64,000 nt of DNA, taken from NCBI GenBank assembly GCA_029931535.1, contig JAQPZY010001414.1, positions 1 through 64,000 of the forward strand. Reading direction: 5' to 3'. A program made the translations under genes and the position numbers. This DNA comes from Margaritifera margaritifera (Eukaryota; Mollusca; Bivalvia; Unionida; Margaritiferidae). Below the pieces are notes generated by a model. That model did no database searches. It was not told where the DNA came from and worked only from the letters and a program-made list of their open reading frames with translations. Position 1 is the first letter of the stretch. Each line of letters starts with the position of its first letter. This document shows positions 41,638-51,567 of the stretch, in pieces.

Positions 41638-42284
41638 ATGGCTGATACCACGAAAACCATGTATTGGGGTGAGCCTGCGACGGAAAGTTATGTTTGGTGT
41701 GAGAGTACGACGACGGCCAATGCAGTGGTGAACTTTCAACCAGAAGATATTAATTTAGATTTTGTAGATTTTTTGTCATCATCACAAGAATTTTTTCCTA
41801 AAACAACAACCGCTGTTGTACCACCACCATCTTTAACTGTGATCGATGATTTAAAAAAAAGAGACAGAAGGAAGAAGTGGAAATTTTTTTACAGCATCAG
41901 AGAGAAGCAGAAGAAGCCTTTCTTCAGCAAGAACAGGAAAGAAGAAAGCAAGAAGAAGGAATAAGAAAGCTAGAAGAGGAGAGGTGTGAAGGACAGAAGG
42001 AAGGGAGTGATGAAAACAAAACGGTGAGTTTGTTACAAGACATTTTAGCCGAGTTAAAGAATCTGAGAAACATGTATCAGATTTCTTTAACACAACCCAA
42101 GAGAAAGAGACCCTCACGGGCAAAACATTCTAAGCCTATCACTACTATTACTGAGATGCTACCACCACCAACACCACCATTGACTACTACTACTACTACC
42201 AAAGCAGAAGCAGCAGGAGGAGGAGTAGGACTTAGGAGTGGAAAAGGATTGAGACAGTTAAAACTCATCATGTCCAGTCCATAA
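41638..42284 (+). pseudogene. coiled-coil, basic protein with histone-type 3' end; frameshifted
   Basis: Starts at an ATG 54 nt after a TATA box. The first part (to about 41,850) begins MADTTKTMYWGEP and is acidic. At an A8 run (41,853-41,860) the coding signal moves to another frame, which continues to a TAA at 42,282-42,284. This second part has a strong coiled-coil heptad pattern rich in E, Q and K, then a basic patch (PKRKRPSRAKHSK), poly-Pro and poly-Thr. The break is a one-base change in a homopolymer, so slippage or assembly error is possible as well as decay. No homologue is recognised. A structural or DNA-binding role is suggested only by composition. Confidence 0.5.
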
Positions 42285-42309
42285 GTTTGTTAAAAACAAA
42301 CACCCCAAC

Positions 42310-42347
42310 GGTCCTTTACAGGGCCACCCAATTTCCAAGAAAAGAAA
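42310..42347 (+). terminator. histone-type mRNA 3' end, copy 2
   Basis: GGTCCTTTACAGGGCC (42,310-42,325) forms a six-pair stem (one U-G) with loop UUAC, 25 nt after the stop codon. It is preceded by CCCCAAC and followed by ACCCA. A purine-rich CCAAGAAAAGAAA at 42,335-42,347 sits where histone downstream elements lie and closely resembles the CAAGAAAGA element of sea urchin histone genes. The loop's third base (A) departs from the usual U. Confidence 0.82.
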
Positions 42348-42533
42348 TAATCAAATAGCTAAATCAAGTAAAGCTTAAACCCATCTTTGAATTGTGTAGG
42401 AGTGCGTGCGTGCGTGCGTGCGTCCATATTCTATAAAACATAACCAAAGGACACTTACTTTTTTTCATTTTGGTATATTCTCTTAAACAAAATCACAATG
42501 AACATTTCATAACACATCAATCAAGTTCATCGT

Positions 42534-42883
42534 TCACTGTCTGTCTCTCTTTATGTTGAATTTCTTCACAGGTATCAAGGGTTCTTTTTCTTCTTCACTG
42601 TCTCTTAGGACATTAGGACACTCTGAAGCCACTGTCCTTTTTCTTGGCAATGATAACAGGTATCTTTCCCTTTGTCTCTCTTTTCTTTTCCTTGGTTTCT
42701 TTGACGTTGTGGACATTCTGGAGCCCAATGTCCTTTCTCTTGCCAGATATAGCAAGTATCTTGGCTTTTAAATCCAGAGGTGGAGGAGGAGTATTCCTTA
42801 GTCTAATTGAAAGTGGTATACCTTCGAAGGACTGTCTGCAAATCTCTGACCACAAAGGCAATCTGTCTTCTTGACTCTTCCAT
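42534..42883 (-). pseudogene. tandem CCHC zinc-knuckle protein, broken
   Basis: Minus-strand gene with ATG at 42,883 (MEESRRQIAFVV). A TAG follows the 22nd residue or so, then the same frame reads two zinc-knuckle-like units: CYIWQEKGHWAPEC, where the second Cys is Trp, and CYHCQEKGQWLQ, where the His is Gln and the last Cys falls in another frame. A basic linker (KEKRDKGKD) joins them. CCHC knuckles bind single-stranded nucleic acid. A shifted frame ends at 42,534. The upstream TATA is shared with the polymerase gene on the other strand. No capsid or reverse transcriptase accompanies it, so it is not a retroviral gag. Confidence 0.5.
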
Positions 42884-42932
42884 CTTCACTGTTTGAAAGT
42901 TGAAGAACGAATAGTGATTCAGAGGGTAGGAA

Positions 42933-42952
42933 GGTCTCTCTATATAGGGAGA
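42933..42952. promoter_or_regulatory. near-palindromic bidirectional TATA element
   Basis: TCTCTCTATATAGGGAGAGA is almost self-complementary with TATATA at its centre (42,941-42,946). Rightward it lies 54 nt before the polymerase ATG (42,995). Leftward it lies 63 nt before the zinc-knuckle ATG (42,883). One element could therefore serve both genes. Confidence 0.6.
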
Positions 42953-42994
42953 GAGTCTGTGTAAAACTCAATCAGAATCAAGTGAGACATCAAG

Positions 42995-45900
42995 ATGAAA
43001 AGATCACGCCATTTCAATGAGAAAACAGAAGAAGAAACGAAGAGGCCACGACGACGAGTAACCGTGCCGCCTCAAACACCGCTAGCTGAAGAGATAGCTC
43101 AAGTCCATGCCAGCGATTTCGAAGAGGACATGAGTGAACCTGAAACCACACCTTCCTCCAGACCCCCTAACCAAGAAACTCGTTCCGTAGCTCCCGAAAA
43201 TTACTATCACATTCGAGAGACGCAAAAAATGATCTCTAGAAAATTTAGAACCACGGATTACACTTACACGGTCCGCTTTAAAGACTTCAAAGTCTGAAGT
43301 GCCTCCCGAGAAAGCTGCAGAGTTCATTACCAATTTGTGTGTTTCTGTGTTAGAGACCTTGATACGACAATGCGGAGCCAAAGAGGACGATCGATTGAGA
43401 CTTTCCATCCATCACGACAGTTTGAAGTCTTCTGTCTGGATCGAGTTCAGCACCCCGGCAGAATTAACACCAGCCAAAGTCATGGACACAATCGAACACG
43501 TTCAACAATCCAACGAAGAGTTTACTATCACCGATGGAAAAGCCACACTTCACATGACCCACGTTTCACCTCCTCGAGGTAGCGTACGAAGCAGGAAAGT
43601 GTTACTGGTGGACGACCTTCGCAGTACCAAACAGAGTGTCGTCCAAATCGACAATTCTCAGGACCAGATTTGCTTGCCCCGTGCCATCGTGATGGGACAA
43701 GAACGAGACCGCAGAATGGAAAAGAGCATGGAAGAACATTCGACGATCGGACAGACCCCAAATAACGAAAAGAAGCAGAACTCCTGTTACAACAAGCAGG
43801 CATACCTAAAGAGACCGTGTGTGTCATTTCTCAAATGCAACAACTTCAAGACATCTTAGCTCCTCGGTACACCTTGAAAGTACACCCTCAATAAGTTCGC
43901 GGAGCTCTGCTGTTTCGATGACCCGATCTCCCAGAGGGAAAATACATTCACGTGTATTATCATCAAGAACAATTCGATGACATCACGACTATCACAGGAT
44001 ATCTTGGATACTCGTACTACTGCGAGAAATGCGACCAAGGATTTAACAGTAGGGAGAAACACATTAATTGCGGATAGAGATATCGGGGCTGTTTAGCTTC
44101 CAAGCCATGCCTTCCTGAAAAACATGTGCATTGCTAGACGTGTCAACGAACCTTTGTCAGTCCCTCTTGTTACGAAAAGCATCGCAGGACACAAGCTCAC
44201 CAGCGGAAAAGTGCTTGTGATTTATTAAAGTTGTGCTCCAATTATGGACAGCTGATGCGAACCAATAACTCCAAGGCACACGTTTGTGCTGGAAAGAAAA
44301 AATGTCGCATTTGCGACCAAATCGTCGACTTTGATCATCACTGTTACATTCAAAAGTACGACAATACACTGGAGAAAGAATTAAAGGGTGATCCCAACAA
44401 GAACAAGACACAAGTGGATTTTATCTTTTTTGACTTTGAATGCATGCAAGAGACGGGCATTCACATCCCTAATTTCTACGTTGCTCATCGGGCTTGTGAC
44501 AAGTGCATACAAGAACCTATTCATTTGCACTGTCCCCATTGTAGCGGGATTCCAGAAGGACGTGAAAAAATCTTTCGTGGCCCCAACACTCTTGCCGATT
44601 TTGCCCAATGGATCTTAGATCCTACTGACGACACTTAGAGCGAAGAGGACATTCAACGTTAAGGGGATTGTCATCACTATGCTACCGTCATGGCTCACAA
44701 TTTCTCGGGATACGATGGACAATTTCTTCTAAAAAATTTATTCAGAACAAGGCACCGTATGCCCCAAGGTCACAATGAACGGAGCCACACTCATCTACAT
44801 GCAAGTGGGACAAATACAATTCAAAGATTCCATGAGTTATTTGACCATGCCTTTGAGTTGAATGCCTAAAACATTTGGAATGACAGAAATGGCCAAAGGA
44901 TATTTTCCCCACTTTTTCAATTCGGAAGCCAATCAACACGTTGTACTGCCGCATTTGCCTGACGTTCACTATTACGACCCCGACGGAATGCACACCGAAC
45001 ACCGAGAAGCCTTTCACGCTTGGTACCACGCTCACGCTTCAGAACCGTTTGACTTTCAAGAAGAAATGCTAAAGTATTGTCGATCCGATGTGGACATTTT
45101 GCGCCGTTGTTGTGGAAAGTTTAGACAATTATTTCTAGATCATGGAGAATTTGATCTTTTGAAGGAAGCGTGCACCCTACCAAAAGCCTGTACCTTAGTG
45201 TTCACCAAAAACAAACGAACTAGCCATCATAGACCCTAACACTTCTCTCTCGGCCAGCCGTCAATACTCTGACATAACATTGCGTTGGTTGCATTACTTG
45301 TGCCAAAAGGAAGACTTATGGATACAACATGCCAGAAACGGAGGGTGAGAAAAGAAAGTGGAAAGTCTTTCTGTGGATGGCTGGGATTTAGAAAACCCTC
45401 AGACGGTGTACGAATTTCAGGGATGCTTATTTCACGGATGCCCTACCTGTTTTCCTCAACGAGACATGAAAAGTCCTTTTTCATACTCCACCATTGAAGA
45501 GTTGTACGAACGCACCTACCAACGACGCCTGAAGTTAGAAAGTCAAGGATACTATGTTGTAGAATTGTGGGAGCACAAGTACGATCGGCGTTTCAAAACC
45601 GATCCTGATTTTAGACGCTTTGCCGAAAGTTACGACGTGGCCGACATCGAACCTTGCGATCCACTCCACCGTTTCTTTGGAGGACGAACCAATGGCAGAC
45701 GCTTGCTGTACGACGTAGACGAATCCCGAGGAGAAGAAATCAAATACATCGACGTGTGTTCGTTGTATCCTTGGGTGTGCAAATACAAGCAATTCCCTAC
45801 CACACACCCTGATATCCTGACAGAATACATCGACGTAGAACACATTCGTCAAAACGAAGGATTGATGAAATGTAAAGTCTTACCCCCGACAAACTTGTAC

Positions 45901-46876
45901 CATTCTGTCCTACCTCAGCATTGCCAAGGAAAACTGAAGTTTCCTTTATGCCGTACGTGTGCCGAAACATGCTACCAAGATCACCCATGTCACCACACGG
46001 AGGACGAACGCGCTTTGACAGGAACGTGGGTCAGCGCCGAATTGTTTCGGGCTCTGGATCGGGGATACCGCTTGTTAAAAGTGTAGGAGATTTGGCACTT
46101 TCCTACCACAGCACAATACCAATAGGACGACGCCTCGAATCCAGGCATTTTCTAGGCTACGTCAACGAATTTCTCAAACTGAAACAAGAAGCCAGCGGCT
46201 ATCTCTCTTGGTGTTGGACGCCAGAAGACCAAGTCCAATTCAAAGAACAGTAGCGTATCGTAAAAGGCATCACTTTGGAAGACGTAGAAAAGAACGAAGG
46301 AAGAAGATCGTTTGCCAAAGTCATGTTGAATTGCTTGTGGGGAAAAATGGCACAACGTAGGATCTTGCCCAAGATGTAATACTTGGCAGATCCCAGTCGC
46401 TACTTTCAACTGGTGGACGACAAAGGAAAACTAGTGAAACGCGTGGAAATCATCCGTGAAGATTTGATCTTGGTCAATGACGAAGAAGAACCCAAGTTTG
46501 TACACCCCGACAAGTTTAGCAATGTGGTCATTGCAGCCTATGTGACAGCTAATGCTCGCTTAAAATTGTACGACGAGGCTTTAGAAGTGTTGGGAGATCG
46601 TGTCCTGTACTTTGACACCGACAGTTGTATGTACATCCATCGCCTGGTTGCCCACACCCCACCATCGAAGGAGATCGGTTAGGAGCATGGACGGACGAGC
46701 ACCCTCAAGAGACGATCCTGCGTTTTGCCAGCGGTGGCCCTAAAAATTACGGCTTCCGATACCGAGACCGACAAGGCCAACTTCACACCAAATGCAAAGT
46801 CAAAATATTAACCCTGAACTATCGAACCAGCCAAGTGGTGAACTTTGATGTCTTGAAAATTGCTTTTCAGTCTTGA
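42995..46876 (+). pseudogene. polB: protein-primed DNA polymerase B, heavily broken
   Basis: This is the replicative polymerase of the element. A basic leader (42,995-43,297) and a conserved N-terminal region (43,299-43,790) precede a cysteine/histidine-rich segment (44,000-44,370). The exonuclease motifs follow: FFDFEC at about 44,430, NFSGYDGQF at about 44,700, YCRSDVDIL at about 45,076. The polymerase motifs are DVCSLYPW (45,751), KVMLNCLWG (46,318) and YFDTDS (46,608). Disruptions include in-frame stops at 43,892, 43,919, 44,075, 44,135, 44,636, 44,660, 44,859, 45,346, 46,084, 46,123, 46,251, 46,377 and 46,874. Frame changes occur near 43,295, 43,790, 44,750, 45,225, 46,140 and 46,660. 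At about 1,290 codons the length is typical for Polintons. The motif residues survive, so selection stopped only after insertion. Confidence 0.9.
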
Positions 46877-46999
46877 CAAGCCCAAGACTTTCGAGTGAAA
46901 ACGTTAGAGCCAAACAAGATCGTACGGTTACCAAATCACCAAATCGTCAGTCTCGCTTTAAAAAAAAGTTTACCAAATTGTGTACCAGAAACGAGTGCG

Positions 47000-47500
47000 A
47001 TGCCTATTGTGAACTCCAAGTTCGATCACGACCTCGAGTGCCATGCGGTGCCTTGTGATGAGACGGATGCCGTACGCTTTGACATCAGCGATGCAGCACG
47101 ACCTTGTCGCTCCTCCTCTGGGACCATCGAAAGCGATGATGTGCGTGTGCCTTACCGCCCCATTAGCGAAAGCAATGCAGTACGACGCCTTTTCTTCTTT
47201 ATTGGGGATGATAAGCATGTACCTAACTGCGGATGCCATCCCTACTTTCACAAAATATGCACGTTGGCTGTGGCTTTGCCTGACTATGAAGACTTTGAAA
47301 GTCGATTCCAGACTTTCATAGATAAGTGGCCTAAATATCTGGAAGGACCTACTCCCAAAGCTTTAGCCAGATCTGGATTTGTCTACTTGGGAGAAGGTGA
47401 TAAAGTCGAGTGTTTTAGTTGCGGTCTGACGCTTCACGAATGGGAGTATAAAGACTCAGCTTACTTGGAACATGATAGATGGTCTCCGCGCTGTCAGTAA
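47000..47500 (+). CDS. BIR-domain (IAP-like) protein
   Basis: The C-terminal ~70 residues form a baculoviral IAP repeat. Its zinc ligands keep the exact spacing C-x2-C-x16-H-x6-C, with codons at 47,411, 47,420, 47,471 and 47,492. They are preceded by the usual RFQTFIDKWP helix and the GFVYLGEGDKVECFSC core. BIR proteins block caspases or regulate ubiquitin signalling, so an anti-apoptotic role during infection is the natural inference. No RING finger follows. The frame is open from 46,877, directly continuing the polymerase frame after its TGA at 46,874, so the true start is uncertain; I chose the in-frame ATG at 47,000. The region before the BIR is unrecognised. Confidence 0.75.
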   Translation: MPIVNSKFDHDLECHAVPCDETDAVRFDISDAARPCRSSSGTIESDDVRVPYRPISESNAVRRLFFFIGDDKHVPNCGCHPYFHKICTLAVALPDYEDFESRFQTFIDKWPKYLEGPTPKALARSGFVYLGEGDKVECFSCGLTLHEWEYKDSAYLEHDRWSPRCQ

Positions 47501-47530
47501 CTGCCTTTGGTCGGTCCCAAGAAGTAACAC

Positions 47531-47614
47531 ATGTCGGATACTTTAAAAGAGTACATTCATTGCTTGCCTCCGGAGCTGCGAGAACGCATTTACAGAGAGT
47601 TTGTCAAGATATAA
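47531..47614 (+). CDS. 27-codon frame, F-box-like start or remnant
   Basis: An ATG 30 nt after the BIR stop opens a 27-codon frame containing CLPPELRERIYREFVKI. This resembles the first helix of F-box-like modules (LPPEL...I), but the frame ends at once and the following 150 bases continue in other frames. It is probably the start of a broken gene. An F-box identity is only suggestive. Confidence 0.25.
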   Translation: MSDTLKEYIHCLPPELRERIYREFVKI

Positions 47615-47747
47615 GTGACTCAAAGTCATTTCTCGATTTTTAAACTATTGCTACTTCCACAGTATAAGAAGACTGATTCTTGGGAGAAACTATCGCAGAT
47701 GCCTTGTAGTAGACTATCACAAAAGATACCAACCTTGGGAACCTGGA

Positions 47748-47754
47748 TATAAAA
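47748..47754 (+). promoter_or_regulatory. TATA box candidate
   Basis: TATAAAAG within GGATATAAAAGCGG. It resembles the TATAAAGCG core of the right-end gene promoters. The next ATG (47,762) is too close to be on its transcript, so a later start would be used. Confidence 0.4.
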
Positions 47755-47761
47755 GCGGACC

Positions 47762-48275
47762 ATGCCAGGACCGTTGTCCTCACTTGTGAAACGTATTCCG
47801 TGGAAGGAAGTCGACGATAGTGTTCAGACCTTAGAGGATTATAGACGCCTGATACAGGAACTGTTTCCATTGAATTTTGGACGATATGCGGTGTGTGTGT
47901 TAGTGACTACTTTTCTTGGATGTCGTATCCCAGGACATTCGTTGTGGACTATTTTTGAGGAACAGTGTTTGTTGCGGATTATTTATGAATGGTACAGGCG
48001 ACAAAAACATGACCATTTACGCTTTATCGGCGCACGAAAGACAAATTGTGCTCAAAGTGTTGACAATCGTGATGAACATTAGTTGTTTACCTCCGTCTGA
48101 AGACGAAATTTGTCAAACTTTATCTACACTTCATACTTTCCAAGAAGTGTGCATCGCAAGTTGGTCACACCAACAACTTTACAATTGGAAAGATGTACGT
48201 GACTGGAAAAGTGTTGGTTTCGATGCTTGGCTACAAGAAGTGGCACAGTATGCCAAGGACCTTGCGCGTCACTAA
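47762..48275 (+). pseudogene. unrecognised protein in two overlapping frames
   Basis: Frame 47,762-48,082 (begins MPGPLSSLVKRIPWKEV) and frame 47,916-48,275 (ends WLQEVAQYAKDLARH) appear to be one gene of about 170 codons interrupted near 48,000. The first part contains ELFPLNFGRYAVCVLVTTFL and the end contains DWKSVGFDAW. These faintly recall the BH1 and BH2 segments of Bcl-2 proteins, which some adintovirus-class elements carry, but the match is weak and I do not name it. Its position beside the BIR gene would fit an anti-apoptosis pair. Confidence 0.35.
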
Positions 48276-48315
48276 TTTTCCAAGACAAAAAGTGAACTTG
48301 GAACCCAAGTTAACC

Positions 48316-48594
48316 ATGACACTCGAACCTCAAGAAGAAGAAGAATACCACATCGTCGTACCCATATAAACACCTGAGGAACAAACAACCTTTCCGCCAG
48401 AGACATTGCATTCTTCCACAACAGAGACAAGAACACCAGTGCGTGTACACCCATTTCTTAGGACACACCTCCATCGGGACTATGGCTGTTGTACATTGAC
48501 TTGTTTATACAGAACTTTGATTCTTTTAGTGGTTGCCTTATTGTTGTACCTCACCATTTTTGCTGTATGCGTTTTTGTGCTTCATGACCTATAA
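48316..48594 (+). pseudogene. small single-pass membrane protein, one nonsense codon
   Basis: ATG at 48,316 (MTLEPQEEEEYHIVVPI), TAA at 48,367-48,369, then the same frame continues through a Thr/Pro-rich stretch to a 22-residue hydrophobic helix (LILLVVALLLYLTIFAVC) and a stop at 48,592-48,594. About 92 codons. Topology would be an extracellular or luminal acidic head with a C-terminal anchor. Family unknown. Confidence 0.45.
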
Positions 48595-48650
48595 ATACGT
48601 TTTTTGTTGTTTTCTAAAAACACTAAACGTATATGAAACGTATAAAATGT
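48590..48650 (+). promoter_or_regulatory. tandem TATA boxes before the ATPase
   Basis: TATAAATA at 48,590-48,597 overlaps the stop of the membrane-protein gene, and TATAAAA lies at 48,641-48,647. The second is 54 nt before the ATPase ATG, the same spacing as at 41,584 and 42,941. Confidence 0.55.
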
Positions 48651-48694
48651 CTTGTGTCTTTCGTGTTCTTATCTAAATTCTTCCTACAGCAGTC

Positions 48695-49430
48695 ATGGCT
48701 GCATCTTCCTCTGCCTCTTCTGCCTCTTCTTCTGTGGTCAAAGTGATTGGCGAAAAGTTAGATCGTCCAAGTTGGGAAGCTTTGTATCTGCGCCATCCAT
48801 TTAACATGTTGATTGCTGGATCCAGTGGTTCATGCAAAACCGAATTTGTCAAACGTTTGATCGAACACAAATCTCATTTGTTTCATCGTCCTCCTCAACG
48901 TATCGTGTGGTGTTACAAAGAGTGGCAATCGTCTTGCACTTTACTTCGTGAAATTCAAAGGAGAAGCCATTTCGTTTGTCGAAGGAATTCCTCGCGAAGA
49001 CGATGTGATCGTGTCTGAATTGAGTCAAACACATCTGGTCATCTTCGATGACATGTTAGGAGAAGACGAAGAAGAAATTAAACTTTGGTTTGTACGAAAA
49101 GGACATCATCGTAATGCCAGTATCGTTTACATTACTCAAAATTTATTTCAACAAAGTAAAGCCCATCGTACCATCAGTATCAACGCCCATTACGTGGTGT
49201 TGTTTAAAAGCCTCATAGACAAATCTCAAGTGCAAGTGTTAGCCAAACAGTTAGGCACTCCTTGGCTAAATTATGCGTACGACGATGCCACTCAAACACC
49301 TCATGCGTATATACTCATCGATTTAAAACCCACCACTCCCGAGTATTTGAGATTTCGTACCAGTTTGTTTCACCATTGGTGTCAAGAAGGAGGTCCTGTC
49401 ATTCACATGTCCCCTTCGGCCACTCTCTGA
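48695..49430 (+). pseudogene. FtsK/HerA-type DNA-packaging ATPase, one frameshift
   Basis: This pumps viral DNA into capsids in related viruses. The first frame (48,695-49,018) holds the Walker A region AGSSGSCKTEF. The second (from about 48,948 to 49,430) holds the Walker B strand THLVIFDDMLG, then KGHHRNASIVYITQN and a C-terminal region. The coding signal moves by one base near 48,945. About 245 codons, usual for the family. Unusually, the Walker A glycine before the Lys-Thr pair is Cys, which would be expected to impair nucleotide binding. The start follows a TATA box by 54 nt. Confidence 0.88.
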
Positions 49431-49442
49431 AAGAAAAAAAAC

Positions 49443-49450
49443 TATAAAAA
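49443..49450 (+). promoter_or_regulatory. TATA box candidate
   Basis: TATAAAAA lies directly after the ATPase stop, 44 nt before the ATG at 49,487 that probably began the lysine-rich core protein. Confidence 0.45.
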
Positions 49451-49486
49451 CATCAACCACGTCATTTCCATCTCACAGTCTTCTAG

Positions 49487-50090
49487 ATGACTTCCTTTTA
49501 ATCTCACCCACTTGATTCGTGCCCTGTATGGCATCAGTCGCGAAACAAATGCACAAGTCCGTACCCATTTGTTAGAAGCTAGTCTCAAAGAAGTGTTACG
49601 ATGGTTTACTTTCACAGCACGTCAATTACTTCAAGGCATCATTCACATCCCGCATCAAACCAAACGTTTTTTTGAAAAACATAAAGTGGCTTTGTCACAA
49701 CTGGCAGATCCTAGAACCGATTCACGCACTAAAAAACAAATCATTTTGACCCCTGGTGGCAGTGGTTCTTTGGGAGGTGTCATGATTCGTTCTCTTTTGA
49801 AATCGGACCCCAATGCCCAAGCCAAAACCAAAACCAAAAAGAAAAGCCCCAAGAAGAAAAGCCCTAAGAAGAAAGCCCCTAAGAAGAAGAAGAAAAGCCC
49901 TTCCAAGAAAACACCAACCACTACTGCTGCTACCCGAAAAAGAGGTACTACGGCTAGGACGCGCACGTACTCCCGAAAACAACGAGAGGCAGTGAAGGTG
50001 CCTCCTTCTCCTCCCTCCACCTCTTCGTCTCCTTCACCCTTCGTCATGATGCCTGCCAAACCTGATTTAAGATCCGTGTTCCTAATTTGA
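49487..50090 (+). pseudogene. lysine-rich core protein with SPKK motifs
   Basis: A 192-codon open frame (49,512-50,090). The only nearby ATG (49,487) is one base out of frame because of a T-run at 49,496-49,499, so the start is broken. The N-terminal half is helical (LLEASLKEVLRWF, RFFEKHKVALSQLADP). The middle carries KKSPKKKSPKKKAPKKKKK, repeats of the S/T-P-K-K motif that binds the DNA minor groove in histone H1 and sperm histones. A basic region and Pro/Ser tail end it. It probably packages the genome like adenovirus protein V/VII, by analogy only. Its TGA overlaps the next ATG (TGATG). Confidence 0.6.
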
Positions 50091-50353
50091 TGCAAAAATG
50101 GAAACCCATTTCGAAAGTCACCACTCCGGGGGCATCTACTTCGGTTGCTCTGGCCACTGCGGCTGCCGCTAAAAATGTACTCTCACCTAAAACCAAAGTC
50201 CAAGAGAGATCTGGCGTGTTACCAAGTTTACTGGATTTATCCAAACAAGAACTGACAAGATTTAGTCCGTTTAAAACACCTCAAAGTCGAGTGATGCCTG
50301 TCATGAAGATGGTACGCCGTGCGGACAATCGGTGGCGACGTGTTCCAGTATAA
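50090..50353 (+). CDS. small basic virion-type protein
   Basis: 87 codons from the ATG at 50,090, overlapping the previous stop by one base, which suggests coupled translation or a shared transcript. Ala-rich (SVALATAAAAKN) then basic (KMVRRADNRWRRVPV at the C-terminus), with a segment VLPSLLDLSKQ. No family recognised. Located among structural genes, so a minor virion role is plausible. Confidence 0.5.
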   Translation: MQKWKPISKVTTPGASTSVALATAAAAKNVLSPKTKVQERSGVLPSLLDLSKQELTRFSPFKTPQSRVMPVMKMVRRADNRWRRVPV

Positions 50354-50357
50354 AAAA
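50349..50357 (+). promoter_or_regulatory. TATA box candidate
   Basis: TATAAAAAA spans the stop codon of the preceding gene and lies 64 nt before the ATG at 50,413. Confidence 0.4.
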
Positions 50358-50412
50358 GAAGTGTGACCTTCAAGAGACTACAGTTCTTTTTTTTTTGCTC
50401 CTGACATCCAAG

Positions 50413-50832
50413 ATGACCCCAAAAAGTGCACACCATTCTACTCGTCCCAATAAAGGCAAAACTTAAAAAGGACTTCCACCTCGTCTAGCCAAACATTGGG
50501 AAGTGTTGTCCGTCCTGACTAAATCCAATCCTCCCATGCGAAAACAACTCATTCAAACAGTCCCCAAAGAAATCATCGATTCCGTGTGCGAATGTTGCTT
50601 GAATGTGTCGAAAGGAACGGTACCTTTGTCCTGGATGCAGAAACAAAAATTAGGCAAACATCGGAACGTTCTTCGCCAAATGGTAAAAAAGAAAATACCT
50701 CTCAGTCAAAAGAAAAGAATGTTTGTGCAACGAGAAGGATTTCTACCCATGCTGATAGGACCGTTGTTAAAAATAGCGGCTCCTTTGTTAGGAATGATTG
50801 TTGGACCACTTTTAGAAGGAGTCATGCGATAA
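50413..50832 (+). pseudogene. hydrophobic-tailed minor virion protein, one nonsense codon
   Basis: ATG at 50,413, TAA at 50,464-50,466, then the same frame open to 50,832. The middle is a helical Cys-containing region (IIDSVCECCLNV). A basic KKKIPLSQKKRMF segment precedes a strongly hydrophobic tail with GFLPMLIGPLLKIAAPLLG. This layout, a basic stretch then a hydrophobic C-terminus with possible protease-cleavage glycine, is typical of a small conserved protein of Polintons/adintoviruses that has been compared with adenovirus pX. The single nonsense codon is the only defect seen. Confidence 0.6.
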
Positions 50833-50905
50833 AGACTGGAAGAAAAAAGAAGATAAAAAGGACACCCTTCTCTGGAAAGACAACACACTTGTACTTTTGG
50901 ATCTT

Positions 50906-51556
50906 ATGGAAGGACGAAAACTGACTTTAGTTCCTTACAAACGATGGATGGAACTCCATCGTTGGTACAAACAACGGATACCTCATTCACCTCCCAATCC
51001 TAATCTCAACGAGATGTCTCAGTTACAACAAGAATTACAATCGCTAATGGATCGAAGTGATTTGTCAGAAGCAGAAAAATCGCAACGGTACCGCCAAATC
51101 TTGCAACGTCTTCAACTCCTTCACCAGAAAGCTTAAGGCCAAACAGCTCAACCCATTCTGAGAGTTTTCAAGACCATGATGATGCAAAGCGAACCTAAAA
51201 CCACCACCAAGACAGCAGACACCGCCACGGGAATGACAGAAGAAGACGACACCCGAGAAGTGTTTCAAACTCAGTCTGCTCCCATCTCTAGTAAGATTGC
51301 AGCTTCCTTGTTAACAATCTCTCCTACACCTCAACGAGAAGAAATGAAAGCTTGGGTTAAAAAGATGATGTCCACTCCTTCCTCAACAGAAGAAAAAAAA
51401 AAGAAAGAAGGGAGGACAGAAGTGAAAAAAGACGTCAAGAAAAAAAGCAACATCCCTTCACAACCGACTCATATGGCTCGTCGAACGCGTCAAGCCACTT
51501 CGTCCAAACCCCAAGACTCCAAAAGTACTAGCATCAAACAGTGGGTGACTTATTGA
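50906..51556 (+). pseudogene. virion-type protein of ~216 codons, one nonsense codon
   Basis: ATG at 50,906 (MEGRKLTLVPYKRW). The frame runs through a helical segment (SQRYRQILQRLQLL) to a TAA at 51,134-51,136 and then continues in the same frame to 51,556. The C-terminal half is Thr/Lys-rich (EEKKKKEGRTEVKKDVKKK). The N-terminal module, a short basic start, a Pro-rich turn and a coiled QRY..IL helix, recurs in Polinton-class elements upstream of the integrase. Exact function unknown. Confidence 0.5.
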
Positions 51557-51567
51557 GGTGTAAAAAC

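Noticed and set aside
42534..42883. Retroviral gag nucleocapsid
   Set aside because: Only two damaged CCHC knuckles, no capsid domain, and it sits divergently beside the DNA polymerase gene of the element.
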